Part shown: positions 33,569 to 42,758 of the stretch, piece by piece
How positions within the stretch are numbered: the first letter of the stretch is position 1
How the letters are laid out: every line of letters begins with the position of its first letter
NCBI RefSeq assembly: GCF_015841355.1
Contig: NZ_CP064908.1
Coordinates: 1 to 64,000, forward strand
DNA from: Synechococcus sp. CBW1107
GTDB taxonomy: Bacteria > Cyanobacteriota > Cyanobacteriia > PCC-6307 > Cyanobiaceae
Direction: 5' to 3'
DNA: 64,000 nucleotides
Translations under genes and position numbers: made by a program
The notes under the pieces: generated by a model
The model's database searches: none
Told to the model about the DNA's origin: nothing
What the model saw: the letters and a program-made list of their open reading frames with translations, nothing else

Positions 33569-34861
33569 ATGGCTGGATCGCAGCGTCCCGTTCCTCCTGC
33601 AGGTCCCCGCTCCAAGCCGGTGGCTCCAACCCGGGCGGAGCCTCCGCTGCGCAAGCCTCCCCAGCTGATGTATCTGAGCCGTAAGGAGGAGGAGGACCAG
33701 AAGAGTCAGCAGGCCCCCACTGAAGAGCAGGCCACGGTCCGTGCCCCCGAGGCTGCCGCGGCCGCTGCGGCGCCCAGGCCGGCCGCCTCGCCCCAGGCCG
33801 CTGCAGCGAGCATCAGTGATGACGACCGCTTCGAGACGGCAAGCCTGGAAGGCATGACCATGGCCGATCTGATGGGGTCCGCCGATGGCGCGTCCCGGCA
33901 GGGCCGCGCCAGCCGCTCCACCGGTGGAGCCCCTTCAGGGACCACCTCCTCACGGCCGGTGCGCACCGTCGACGACTTCGACTTCGATGAGGATGCCTTC
34001 CTCGCCGCCCTGGATGAGAACGAACCCGTGGGCGCCACCGGGGACGTGGTCACCGGCACGGTGATCAGCGCCGAGAGCGACGGAGTGTACATCGACATCG
34101 GGGGCAAGGCGCCGGGTTTCATGCCCAAGGCCGAAGCCGGCCTCGGTGTGATCGGCAACCTCAAGGAACGTTTCCCCAAGGGTCAGCCCGTGGAGGTGCT
34201 GGTCACCCGTGAGCAGAACGCCGATGGCATGGTCACGATCAGCGCCCGCGCCCTGGCCCTGCGCCAGAGCTGGGAGAAGGTCAAGCAGCTCGAGGCCGCC
34301 GGCAAGGTGGTCCAGGTGAAGGTGAGTGGTTTCAATCGCGGTGGCGTCACCTGTGAGCTGGAAGGGCTGAGGGGGTTCATCCCCCGGTCCCAGCTCCAGA
34401 ACGGCGAGAACCACGAACAGCTGGTCGGAACCACCTTTGCCGTGGCCTTCCTGGAGGTCAATGCCGACACCCGCAAGCTGGTGCTCTCCGAGAAGCGGGC
34501 CGCCAGCGCGTCCCTGCTGGCGGAGCTGGAGGTGGGTCAGCTGGTCGACGGTCAGGTGGTGTCGGTCAAGCCCTATGGCTTCTTTGTCGACCTCGGCGGG
34601 GTGAGCGGTCTGCTGCACCAGTCGTCCATCACGGGCGTTCACCTGCGCGACATCCGTGAAGTCTTCAGCCAGGGAGAGCGGCTCAAGGCCCTGGTGACCC
34701 AGATCGATCCCTCCCGGGGCAGGATTGCCCTCAACACCGCTCTGCTCGAGACCCAGCCCGGCGAGCTGCTCACGGCCAAGGAGACGGTGATGGCCGAGGC
34801 TGAGGACCGGGCCAACCGCGCACGCCTGCTGCTGCGCCAACAGGAGCAGGAGGCGGGATGA
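33569..34861 (+). CDS. rps1: S1-domain RNA-binding protein, ribosomal protein S1 homologue
   Basis: 430-aa protein with a Pro/Ala-rich disordered N-terminus (about 1-150) followed by three S1 motifs: DVVTGTVISAESDGVYIDIGG, VVQVKVSGFNRGGVTCELEG and QLVDGQVVSVKPYGFFVDLGG. Cyanobacteria encode short S1 proteins with three S1 domains that bind mRNA at the ribosome; this product fits that class, with an unusually long N-terminal extension. ATG 33569 is used; a frame open upstream to 32549 is noncoding shadow. ATGA overlap with the next gene. Confidence 0.88.
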   Translation: MAGSQRPVPPAGPRSKPVAPTRAEPPLRKPPQLMYLSRKEEEDQKSQQAPTEEQATVRAPEAAAAAAAPRPAASPQAAAASISDDDRFETASLEGMTMADLMGSADGASRQGRASRSTGGAPSGTTSSRPVRTVDDFDFDEDAFLAALDENEPVGATGDVVTGTVISAESDGVYIDIGGKAPGFMPKAEAGLGVIGNLKERFPKGQPVEVLVTREQNADGMVTISARALALRQSWEKVKQLEAAGKVVQVKVSGFNRGGVTCELEGLRGFIPRSQLQNGENHEQLVGTTFAVAFLEVNADTRKLVLSEKRAASASLLAELEVGQLVDGQVVSVKPYGFFVDLGGVSGLLHQSSITGVHLRDIREVFSQGERLKALVTQIDPSRGRIALNTALLETQPGELLTAKETVMAEAEDRANRARLLLRQQEQEAG

Positions 34862-35757
34862 GTCAGGCCGCTCCCGCAGCCCACGGTGCTCAGCTTTCCC
34901 CCGACTGGGAACTGGATTTCTTCTCCCGCCCGGTGCTCGATCCCGGCGGCAAGAAGCGCTGGGATCTGCTGATCACCGCCACTCCCGCCAGTGAGGGCAG
35001 CCACCCCCGCTTCCGCTGGGTGAAGAACTGTCCAGCCAGCACGGTCAACTCGGTCTGGCTCCAGGGCGCCCTCAACGAGGCCCTGGCCGCGGCGGCGGAG
35101 CATGGTCTGGGGCCTCCGCGGCGGTTGCGCTGCTGGCGGGCCACGATGCGCACCATGGTGCAGCGGGCCGCTGAGGCCGTCGGCCTTGAGGTCATCCCCA
35201 GTCGGCGCTGTTATGCCCTGGCCGAATGGCTGAGCGAACGGGAGCGCGACGTCTACCCCGCCGAAGAGGGGTACATGGCCGGCCCCCTGGCACCGCCTCC
35301 ACAGCCGATCCGCTCGCTTCCCCTGCCCCTGCCGGAGGCGGCCCGGGGGGATTCCTGGGCCTGGGCCTCACTGCCCCTCGACGCCCTGCGCGAATCTTCC
35401 GAGTGGGAGATCGGCTTCGAAGGGCTGTTTCCTCTTCCGGTGGAGCTTTCCGGGGACCTGGTGGTGCCTGGTCTGCGTCTGTTCAGCCGCATCCGCTCCC
35501 TGGCGATCGCCGGCTGGATCGCCGGCCTCGAGCCGGCCCGGCTGGAGATGGAGGGCACCAACCTGGTGCTCGAGGCTGGCCTGGAAGACCGCTGGCGGCT
35601 GGCGACCCTGGCTGAGAAGGAAGCCAGTGAGGTGGCGGAAGCCTTCGCGGCGGCACGCGAGGCTGCCGCTGGCCTGCAGTTCATCGCCGTGCAGAGCGAG
35701 GCGCGATCCGAGCGCTTCGATGGCTTCTGGCTCCTGCGTGACATGCCCGATTGCTGA
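34858..35757 (+). CDS. Tab2/Atab2 family RNA-binding protein
   Basis: 299-aa member of the Tab2 family (DUF1092), in chloroplasts an A/U-rich RNA-binding factor needed for photosystem I protein translation. Core motifs: WELDFFSRPVLDPGGKKRWDLL, CWRATMRTMVQRAAE, and the C-terminal FDGFWLLRDMP signature. The start overlaps the S1 gene stop by 4 bp, so the translation-related proteins are coupled. The photosystem role is inferred from the family. Confidence 0.87.
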   Translation: MSQAAPAAHGAQLSPDWELDFFSRPVLDPGGKKRWDLLITATPASEGSHPRFRWVKNCPASTVNSVWLQGALNEALAAAAEHGLGPPRRLRCWRATMRTMVQRAAEAVGLEVIPSRRCYALAEWLSERERDVYPAEEGYMAGPLAPPPQPIRSLPLPLPEAARGDSWAWASLPLDALRESSEWEIGFEGLFPLPVELSGDLVVPGLRLFSRIRSLAIAGWIAGLEPARLEMEGTNLVLEAGLEDRWRLATLAEKEASEVAEAFAAAREAAAGLQFIAVQSEARSERFDGFWLLRDMPDC

Positions 35758-35769
35758 GGCCCCTGCCCC

Positions 35770-36582
35770 GTGGCTGAAGCCGTTGACCCACCGTTCGATC
35801 GACCCGACAGCGTCTTCAACGACCTGGACGGCTGGACCTGGGTCGGGACCTATGGCGGCTATGTCCTCCAGTGCGACCTGCTGGGGGAGTTCGAGCACGG
35901 GTTCTTCACCCGGCAGTGGAGTGGGCGTGGTCCCCAGGAACTGGCAGCCGCCATCAGTGCCGGTGTCTCGGTGCACCGCACCCGTCAGATCCACAGTGCC
36001 CGGGTGCTGGCCGCCAGTGAGGCTGGCGCTGAACCCTGGCCTGAGGGCGATGGGCTGGTCAGCGATGGCGGAGGCCAGTCGCTGTGGGTCTGTGGCGCCG
36101 ATTGCACCCCGGTGCTGATCGCCGATCGTGTCCGGGGTTCGGTCGCTGCATGCCATGCCGGCTGGCGCGGGGTCGCCACCGGCATTCTTCCGGCGGCGAT
36201 CGACGCGCTGGAGCGCTCAGGCAGCCAGCGCAGCGATCTGCTGGTGGCCCTGGGCCCTGCCGTACGTGGTGAGGCCTACCAGGTGGAGCTGGACGTGGCC
36301 CTTCAGGTGGGCGACGCCTGTTGTGCCTCTGGTGAGGATCCCGCGGGCAGCCTGGCGGCGGCCGGAGCACTGGTGCCCGATGCCTCACCCGGCTCCCCTG
36401 AGGATCGCTACCGCCTCGACATCCGCCTGGCCGCCCGTTCCCAGCTGCTGAACTCCGGCCTGGGGGCTGAGCAGCTGAGCCTCTGCCCCCTGTGCACGGT
36501 GGCGGAGCCGCTGCTGTTTCACTCCTGGCGCCGCGACCAGATCAAGGCGGTGCAGTGGAGCGGCATTGTGGCCCAGTCCTGA
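35770..36582 (+). CDS. pgeF: Peptidoglycan editing factor PgeF (YfiH / laccase-domain)
   Basis: 270-aa cytoplasmic enzyme of the DUF152/laccase-domain family; PgeF hydrolyses wrong L-Ser peptides from muropeptide precursors, and relatives act on purine nucleosides. The metal triad motifs are visible: HRTRQIHSARV (His), CGADCTPVLIAD (Cys) and ACHAGWRGVATG (His). The start codon is GTG at 35770, 12 bp after the Tab2 gene. Its last 41 bp overlap the convergent flavoprotein gene. Confidence 0.88.
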   Translation: MAEAVDPPFDRPDSVFNDLDGWTWVGTYGGYVLQCDLLGEFEHGFFTRQWSGRGPQELAAAISAGVSVHRTRQIHSARVLAASEAGAEPWPEGDGLVSDGGGQSLWVCGADCTPVLIADRVRGSVAACHAGWRGVATGILPAAIDALERSGSQRSDLLVALGPAVRGEAYQVELDVALQVGDACCASGEDPAGSLAAAGALVPDASPGSPEDRYRLDIRLAARSQLLNSGLGAEQLSLCPLCTVAEPLLFHSWRRDQIKAVQWSGIVAQS

Positions 36583-38218
36583 GCAGGCTGGAGGCCACCG
36601 CCTCAGCCACCCGGATGCCATCGATGCCGGCAGAGAGGATCCCACCCGCATAGCCGGCGCCCTCTCCGGCCGGGTAGAGGCCCCTGGTGTTCAGGCTCTG
36701 CAGGTCAGGCCCTCTCGGGATCCGCACAGGCGAGGAGGTGCGCGTTTCCACTCCGGTGAGCAGGGCTTCGCCCATGGCGTAGCCGGGAATGCTGCGCTCG
36801 AAGGCCGGGATCGCTTCCCGCAGGGCGGCCACCGCGAAGTCCGGCAGGCAGGCGCTCAGATCGGCGGGGGTGGTTCCGGGGGCGTAGGAGGGCTGGATCG
36901 AGCCTGGCGGCCGGCTCCTACCCCGGCCGGCCAGGAAATCATCGAGCCGCTGGACGGGGGCCCGGTAGCTGCCGCCACCGAGCGCAAAGGCCTTCGCCTC
37001 CCAGTGGCGTTGAAAGGCCACTCCAGCAAGGGGGTCGCCCTGGCCACGGCCGTAGGGGAGCAGATCCTCCAGCTCCAGACCCACCACGATGCCGCTGTTG
37101 GCGTTGCGCTCGTTGCGTGAGTGCTGGCTCATGCCGTTGGTGACCAGGTGGCCGGGCTCGGAGGCCGCTGCCACCACCAGGCCGCCTGGGCACATGCAGA
37201 AGCTGTAGACGCTGCGGCCATCGTCGAGGTGATGCACGAGCTTGTACTCCGCCGCCCCCAGCCGAGGGTGGCCGGCGCAGGGGCCCCAGCGAGCCGAGTC
37301 GATCAACGACTGGGGATGCTCGAGGCGCACACCGATCGAAAAGGGCTTGGGCTCCAGAAGCACCCCGTCGCGGTGCAGGCTTGCAAAGGTGTCGCGGGCG
37401 CTGTGGCCCACGGCCAGCACCACATGGCGGGCCTGCAGGCAGGAGCCATCGGCGAGCTCGACGCCACAGACCCGTCGTCCACCCGGATCTGCCTCGATCT
37501 CCAGGCGAACAACCTCGCTGCGGAAGCGGATCTCGCCGCCGAGGGCTTCGATGCGGCTGCGCAGTCCCCGCACCACCGTGGCCAGCTTGAAGGTGCCGAT
37601 GTGAGGGTGGTGCAGCGTGAGGATCTCGGGGTTGGCACCGCAGGCCACCAGTTCCTCCAGCACTTTCCTCCCCAGGTGACGGGGGTCCCGCACCTGGCTG
37701 TATAGCTTGCCGTCGGAGAAGGTGCCGGCCCCGCCTTCGCCGAATTGCACGTTCGATTCGGGATCGAAGGGCCGTTGGCCCCGCCAGAAGCCGAAGGTGT
37801 CGGACGTGCGCTCCTTGATGGGCTTGCCCCGCTCCAGCAGCAGGGGCCGCAGCCCCATCTGGGCCAGCACGAGTGCCGCGAAATAACCACAGGGACCGGC
37901 CCCGATCACGATCGGGCGTTCAGGCCGCTGTAGCTCCCCAGGCATCAGCTGAGCCACGAATCGGTAGGTGGTGTCGGGGGCCGGTCGCAGATGGGGGTCC
38001 TTGCGCCAGCGCTGCAGCAGGGCCTTGGGATCGTCCACCTCCAGATCGAGGCTGTAGCTGAAACGGATAGCGTCCTTGTTGCGGGCATCCACGCTGCGCC
38101 TGACCAGCTTCAGAGCCCGCAGACTCCGGGCCGGCAGCCCAAGCCGCTTCAGCACGGCCTGGCGCAGCTCGTCGTCGGTGTGATCAAGGGGGAGCCTGAG
38201 TTCGCTCAGCCGCAGCAC
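36542..38218 (-). CDS. NAD(P)/FAD-dependent oxidoreductase, COG2509 type
   Basis: About 558-aa flavoprotein. An N-terminal ferredoxin-like module (LSELRLPLDHTDDELRQAVLKRL) precedes the FAD-binding Rossmann motif IVIGAGPCGYFAALVLA, ERGKPIKERT, and FGEGGAGTFSDGKL; the C-terminus has GLYPAGEGAGYAGGILSAG. It matches the widespread, poorly understood COG2509 dehydrogenases. The likely start is GTG 38218; an in-frame open region reaches 38281. The 3' end overlaps pgeF by 41 bp tail to tail. Confidence 0.86.
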   Translation of the reverse strand: MLRLSELRLPLDHTDDELRQAVLKRLGLPARSLRALKLVRRSVDARNKDAIRFSYSLDLEVDDPKALLQRWRKDPHLRPAPDTTYRFVAQLMPGELQRPERPIVIGAGPCGYFAALVLAQMGLRPLLLERGKPIKERTSDTFGFWRGQRPFDPESNVQFGEGGAGTFSDGKLYSQVRDPRHLGRKVLEELVACGANPEILTLHHPHIGTFKLATVVRGLRSRIEALGGEIRFRSEVVRLEIEADPGGRRVCGVELADGSCLQARHVVLAVGHSARDTFASLHRDGVLLEPKPFSIGVRLEHPQSLIDSARWGPCAGHPRLGAAEYKLVHHLDDGRSVYSFCMCPGGLVVAAASEPGHLVTNGMSQHSRNERNANSGIVVGLELEDLLPYGRGQGDPLAGVAFQRHWEAKAFALGGGSYRAPVQRLDDFLAGRGRSRPPGSIQPSYAPGTTPADLSACLPDFAVAALREAIPAFERSIPGYAMGEALLTGVETRTSSPVRIPRGPDLQSLNTRGLYPAGEGAGYAGGILSAGIDGIRVAEAVASSLLRTGPQCRSTAPP

Positions 38219-38340
38219 GATGCCTGCCTGGTCCCGGGAGGGAGTGTCGCTTGGTCCTGTATTCCAGCAGCCGACCCCCACGGACGCCTCGGGGCTGTCA
38301 GGCTGGAGTCACGAACCCGTTGTCCGAGAGAGCGTTTTCC

Positions 38341-38475
38341 ATGGGTCTTGCCCACTGCCCGCTCTGCGTGGGCCTGGCCATTGTCAGCCTGGTACGGGGC
38401 GGCGCCATGGGGGTGCTGCTCTGGCGACTCTGCTTCCGCGAAAGCCAGCCACGCCTACTCCTCAACGCTGCCTAA
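38341..38475 (+). CDS. Possible 44-aa hydrophobic micro-protein
   Basis: Short frame beginning MGLAHCPLCVGLAIVSLV with a CPLC motif and a single potential membrane helix, ending LLNAA. It lies in the 293-bp gap between the divergent flavoprotein gene and the MBL-fold gene. No ribosome binding site stands out and no family is recognised. It may be noncoding. Confidence 0.25.
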   Translation: MGLAHCPLCVGLAIVSLVRGGAMGVLLWRLCFRESQPRLLLNAA

Positions 38476-38511
38476 GGTCTGAGGTCACAGCGGATTCCGG
38501 GCTCTGGCGTC

Positions 38512-39252
38512 ATGGCACTGCAAGCCACTTATTTCGGCGCCAACGGCTGGTTGCTGGACTTCGATGGCTGCAGGGTCCTTCTGGATCCCTGGCTGACAGG
38601 CCCCCTGGAGTTTCCCCCAGGTCCCTGGTTCTTCCGGGCCGAGCTGCCGCAGTCCTGGCCCGTGCCCGGAGGGCTGGATCTGCTCCTGCTCACCCAGGGG
38701 CTTCCTGACCACTGCCATCCGGACACCCTGGCGCTGCTGGATCCGACCCTGACGGTGGTGGGTTCGGCCGCTGCCGCCACCAAGGCCCGCCAACTGGGTT
38801 TTCAGGCGGTGAACTGCCTCGCCCCAGGCGAGCGGTTTCACCACGGGGAGCTGACGCTCACGGCCAGCGCCGGCGCTCCGGTGCCCCAGGTGGAGAACGG
38901 GTATCTGCTGCAGCATCCCGCCGGCAGTCTCTACGTGGAACCCCATGGGTTCCTCTCCTCTGACCTCCCGTCCCAGTCGGTTGATGCCGTGATCACGCCG
39001 GTGCTCGATCTGGGCCTGCCACTCGTCGGGGCCTTCGTCAAGGGGATGCAGGTGCTGCCGCAGCTGCTGGAGCGTTTCCAGCCAAGGGTTGTTCTGGCCA
39101 GCACCAGCGGCGGTGATGTGCGCTACGAGGGAGCTCTCACCCGAATCCTCTGGCAGAAGGGGAGCATGGAGGCGGCGGCCAGGGTCGTGGCAGGGGGCTC
39201 TCGCCTGATTGATCCGGTGCCGGGGGTGAGCTACGACCTCCTGGCGGCGTGA
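38512..39252 (+). CDS. MBL-fold protein with degenerate metal motif
   Basis: 246-aa beta-lactamase-superfamily protein (ATYFGANGWLLDFDGCRVLLDPWL N-terminus of the UlaG-like type). The usual HxHxDH motif reads TQGLPDHCH: the first two His positions are Thr and Gly/Leu, leaving DHCH. Later superfamily positions (EPHG, STSGGDVRYEG) are partly kept. It may bind a single metal or be catalytically inactive. I recall similar sequences in other cyanobacteria, so it is probably functional; substrate unknown. Confidence 0.8.
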   Translation: MALQATYFGANGWLLDFDGCRVLLDPWLTGPLEFPPGPWFFRAELPQSWPVPGGLDLLLLTQGLPDHCHPDTLALLDPTLTVVGSAAAATKARQLGFQAVNCLAPGERFHHGELTLTASAGAPVPQVENGYLLQHPAGSLYVEPHGFLSSDLPSQSVDAVITPVLDLGLPLVGAFVKGMQVLPQLLERFQPRVVLASTSGGDVRYEGALTRILWQKGSMEAAARVVAGGSRLIDPVPGVSYDLLAA

Positions 39253-39283
39253 GGCGCTTGGGCCGGCGTGGGTGCTTCGCTCC

Positions 39284-40123
39284 TCAGGGACTCTCCAGCA
39301 GGTCGTGTTCCACCATGAAGATGTTGCCATAGAGATTGGCAAGAATGTCCTTGCCGGCCTGGGTCAGCTCCAGGTAGGGAATCGCGTTTTTGATGTAGGG
39401 AAACACCTGACCCCAGTAGAAGGTGGGGTAGGCCTTCAGCAGCTGTCCGGGGTTGGCACAGCCCAGCGCTTTGTTCACTCCTGTTTCCTCGAACTCCCAG
39501 AACAGGGCGGGAATCTTGTTGAGGTAGCGGGGATCACTCAGCTGGCCGATCAGATCGGAGGCCCGGACCAGACCAGGCATGTGGGTGGTGCACTGATGAT
39601 CGGTGGAAGCAGGTACGGGGAAACGGGTGAGTTCGATGTTGCGCTTGATCGTCTCGGCATCGATCAGCCCGTGGCCGCCGAAGCGCTCTTCGATGAACAG
39701 CTTGCCGCGGTCGATGTGGTAGGGCGTGAGGGCAGCACAGGTGGCACCTTCCTTGAGCCTCACCGAGTCCCCGTTGACCCCGGTGGCGTAGTGGCCATCT
39801 TTGTCGTCACGGCAAACTCCCTTGATGTAGCCGATGTCGTGGCAGAGGTGTGAAATCGTGAAATGCAGCCAGTCATCCGGCGTGATGCCGCCCTCGCGCA
39901 GATGCTTGCCGTAGAGAATGTGCTGGCCCACCAGGGTGACCAGGATGGTGTGCTCGACATCGTGGTAGAACGCATCACCTGTGGCGATGTTCTCCAGGGC
40001 CATGGAAGCGGCCCAGGAGATGATCTCCTCGTAGTCCCGCTTGAGCGTGCCGTAGGAGGATCGGTAGGTGGTGATCAGACGTTGCTGCACGTCGGCGATC
40101 ATCAACCGTGTGGCGTTGAACAT
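39284..40123 (-). CDS. HD-domain metal-dependent phosphohydrolase-like protein (Npun_R2479 type)
   Basis: 279-aa HD-fold protein. Metal ligand motifs: AFYHDVEHTILVTLVGQ (His), HFTISHLCHDIGYIKGVCRDD (HD pair), and PYHIDRGKLFIEERF. It matches a cyanobacterial family with structural representatives but no firm substrate. ATG 40123 is used; ATG 40216 in the same frame would add a Ser/Arg-rich leader and leave 27 bp to the divergent gor. Family members often have a short leader, so the longer form is possible. Confidence 0.82.
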   Translation of the reverse strand: MFNATRLMIADVQQRLITTYRSSYGTLKRDYEEIISWAASMALENIATGDAFYHDVEHTILVTLVGQHILYGKHLREGGITPDDWLHFTISHLCHDIGYIKGVCRDDKDGHYATGVNGDSVRLKEGATCAALTPYHIDRGKLFIEERFGGHGLIDAETIKRNIELTRFPVPASTDHQCTTHMPGLVRASDLIGQLSDPRYLNKIPALFWEFEETGVNKALGCANPGQLLKAYPTFYWGQVFPYIKNAIPYLELTQAGKDILANLYGNIFMVEHDLLESP

Positions 40124-40243
40124 CGCGGTTGCTGACGGACGCCCCGCCTGAATCTTCGAGCCAAGTTTGCCATCTCCTGAGCGGCTGCGACGACTGGACG
40201 GCAATCGATCGACCATCCTGACGGCAGTGCACCAGCTCTGACC

Positions 40244-41671
40244 GTGACCACCATCGCTGATCCAGCAGCCAGCCCTCATGCCCTCTCCGTCGCCGACCAC
40301 GACCGCTTCGACCTGGTGGTGATCGGGGCCGGATCCGGGGGTCTGGCGGCCGCCAAGCGCGCCGCCAGCCATGGGGCCCGGGTTGCCGTGATCGAGGGAG
40401 ACCGGGTTGGCGGCACCTGTGTGATCCGGGGTTGTGTCCCCAAGAAGCTCCTGGTGTACGGATCGGCCTACAGACACCTGCTGGCCGATGCGGCCAGTTA
40501 CGGCTGGAGCGTGGGCCGGACTCACAGTGATCCATCCCGGCTGCTGGCGGCGGTGCGCGCCGAAGTGGATCGCCTCAATGCGCTGCACATCGGCTTTCTC
40601 GAGCGGGCCGGAGTGGAGCTGGTGTCAGGCTGGGGCCGCTTTCTCGATGACCATCACATCGACGTGGGCGGTGCGCAGGGCAAGGGCAGCGCGGAGCGCA
40701 GCAGGCGTGTTCTGCGTGGCGAGCGTGTGCTGATCGCTGCGGGCGGTCGCCCTCACCGTCCCTCGATTCCCGGCGCCGAGCTGGGCTGGGTGAGTGATGA
40801 CATGTTTCTGCTCGAAAGCCTGCCCCAGCGGGTCCTGATCGTCGGTGGCGGCTTCATTGCCTGCGAATTCGCCTGCATCCTGCGCGGTCTGGGCGTGGAG
40901 GTGGATCAGTTCGTGCGCGGGGATCATCTGTTGCGGGGCTTCGACCGGGAATTGAGCGCGGCGGTGCATGAGGGCATGGAAGCCGATGGCATCACCATCC
41001 ACTTTGCCCAGACCCTGACCGCCATCTCCGGCGATTCGGGTGAGCTGATCGCCAGCACCTGCCAGGGCCGCCAGGAGCGCTGCGGCGGCGTGCTGCTGGC
41101 CACGGGCCGCCAACCCTTCCTGGCCGGACTTGATCCGGCGGCGGCAGGAGTGGCGGTGGACGGCGGCCGCATTCCGGTGGATGCCGATCAGCGCACCAAC
41201 GTGCCTCACATCTTCGCGGTGGGCGATGTCACCGACCGCATCAATCTGACCCCGGTGGCGGTGGACGAAGGCCGTGCTTTCGCCGACAGCGTCTACGGCG
41301 GACGACCCCGCCAGGTGAACCACGACCTGGTGGCCAGTGCCGTGTTCAGCCAACCGGAGCTGGCCTCGGTGGGGCTGAGCGAGGAGGAGGCCGTTGCCCG
41401 CTTCGGTGCGGAGGGGATTCGCCTCCACCGGGCCCGCTTCCGCTCCATGGCCCAGGCCCTGCCTCAGCGTGGCCCTCGCTGCCTGCTGAAGCTGGTGGTG
41501 GAGGTGGCGTCAGACCGGGTGCTGGGGTGCCACATGGTGGGCGAACACGCCGCCGAGATCATTCAGATGGCGGCGATCGCGATCGGCATGGGAGCCACCA
41601 AGGCCGACTTCGATCGCACCATGGCACTCCATCCCACCGTGGCGGAGGAGTTCGTGACGATGCCCCAGTGA
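40244..41671 (+). CDS. gor: Glutathione-disulfide reductase
   Basis: Flavoprotein disulfide reductase (475 aa). FAD motif LVVIGAGSGGLAAAKRA, redox-active disulfide GGTCVIRGCVPKKLL, NAD(P)H motif VLIVGGGFIACEFACIL, second FAD motif TNVPHIFAVGDVTDR, and the C-terminal catalytic His-Glu in MALHPTVAEEFVTM. The CVIRGCVPKK pattern marks glutathione reductase rather than lipoamide dehydrogenase. In the second nucleotide motif the family's Arg pair is not obvious, so NADPH versus NADH preference is open. Start is GTG 40244. Confidence 0.94.
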   Translation: MTTIADPAASPHALSVADHDRFDLVVIGAGSGGLAAAKRAASHGARVAVIEGDRVGGTCVIRGCVPKKLLVYGSAYRHLLADAASYGWSVGRTHSDPSRLLAAVRAEVDRLNALHIGFLERAGVELVSGWGRFLDDHHIDVGGAQGKGSAERSRRVLRGERVLIAAGGRPHRPSIPGAELGWVSDDMFLLESLPQRVLIVGGGFIACEFACILRGLGVEVDQFVRGDHLLRGFDRELSAAVHEGMEADGITIHFAQTLTAISGDSGELIASTCQGRQERCGGVLLATGRQPFLAGLDPAAAGVAVDGGRIPVDADQRTNVPHIFAVGDVTDRINLTPVAVDEGRAFADSVYGGRPRQVNHDLVASAVFSQPELASVGLSEEEAVARFGAEGIRLHRARFRSMAQALPQRGPRCLLKLVVEVASDRVLGCHMVGEHAAEIIQMAAIAIGMGATKADFDRTMALHPTVAEEFVTMPQ

Positions 41672-41773
41672 CGCGGCCGAGGAGGGACGGAGCTCGAGGC
41701 TGTCAGCGGATGGAGACATCAGCAAAATTGACTACATTCTGGATGTTCTCCAGGTCACGCACGCTCCGCCGCG

Positions 41774-42607
41774 ATGTCCGTTCTCGTTCTGCTCATCGAT
41801 CATGAACGGATCGGCCGTGATCGCCTGGCCAGCCAGTTGCAGGAGGCTGGCTTTCTGGTGGCGGAGGCCGATGATGGTCACCGGGGCCAGGCGATGGCCC
41901 TGCAGGTCAATCCCCAGCTGATCGTGATCGATCTGTTGCTGCCGGGGATCGATGGCCTCACCGTTCTTCAGCGGCTGCGCCGTGATCAGCGCACGAGCCG
42001 GACACCCATCCTGGTGTTGACGGCCCTGAGCAGCCTCGATGACAAGGTCCGGGGCTTCACCTCCGGCGCCGACGACTATGTGACCAAGCCCTATGCCCCT
42101 GAGGAAGTCCTGGCCCGCGTCAAGGCTCTCCTGCGGGGACGTGCCACCACACCTCAGCTGGTGCGTGCTCCGGAAGTCCTCAGCTATGGCCCTCTCACCC
42201 TGATCCCGGAACGCTACGAAGCCCTCTGGCATGGCCTGCCGGTGCGCCTCACCCGCACGGAGTTCGAACTTCTCCATTGCCTGCTGCAACGCCACGGCCA
42301 GGTGGTGCCATGGGAGGTGCTGCTGCGGGAGATCTGGGGCTACGGACCCGACAGCGACGTGGAATGCATCCGCACCCACATCCGACATCTGCGCGGAAAG
42401 CTGGAACATGACCGCCACCGGCCGGCCTACATCAAAACGATCTACGGCACGGGGTACTGCCTGGACCTGCCTGCGGATCCTGCCCATCAGCCGGCTGTCG
42501 GCAGAGACCGCCTGGGCCTGGTGGGGGAGGCGCTCAATCCAGCCGATTCCGTCAGAGCGGCACCCCCCCTGCGCTGGGACCAGAGGAGCCGCCGCAGGGA
42601 GGCCTGA
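41774..42607 (+). CDS. OmpR-family response regulator
   Basis: Two-component regulator (277 aa): receiver domain with phospho-acceptor Asp in LIVIDLLLPGIDG (about D53), conserved Thr in LVLTALSS, and Lys in YVTKPYAPEE. A winged-helix DNA-binding domain follows (LTRTEFELLHCLLQRHGQVV, IRTHIRHLRGKL, IYGTGYCLDLP) and then a ~45-residue tail rich in Pro and Arg. The acidic pocket reads LIDHE instead of the common DDE. No histidine kinase is adjacent, so it is an orphan here. Confidence 0.92.
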   Translation: MSVLVLLIDHERIGRDRLASQLQEAGFLVAEADDGHRGQAMALQVNPQLIVIDLLLPGIDGLTVLQRLRRDQRTSRTPILVLTALSSLDDKVRGFTSGADDYVTKPYAPEEVLARVKALLRGRATTPQLVRAPEVLSYGPLTLIPERYEALWHGLPVRLTRTEFELLHCLLQRHGQVVPWEVLLREIWGYGPDSDVECIRTHIRHLRGKLEHDRHRPAYIKTIYGTGYCLDLPADPAHQPAVGRDRLGLVGEALNPADSVRAAPPLRWDQRSRRREA

Positions 42608-42758
42608 GTAACATTGATCACACGCTCTGGTCACTCCTGCACGCGGGGCCCGGGTGGGTGACGCTTGGATGGGTGCAGGAGTTTTCCATCCCCGTCATCC
42701 TGTGAACGACAGTTGCCCCTGGATCGATCCTTGCCTTGAGCGCGTGGCTTGTCCGGTG

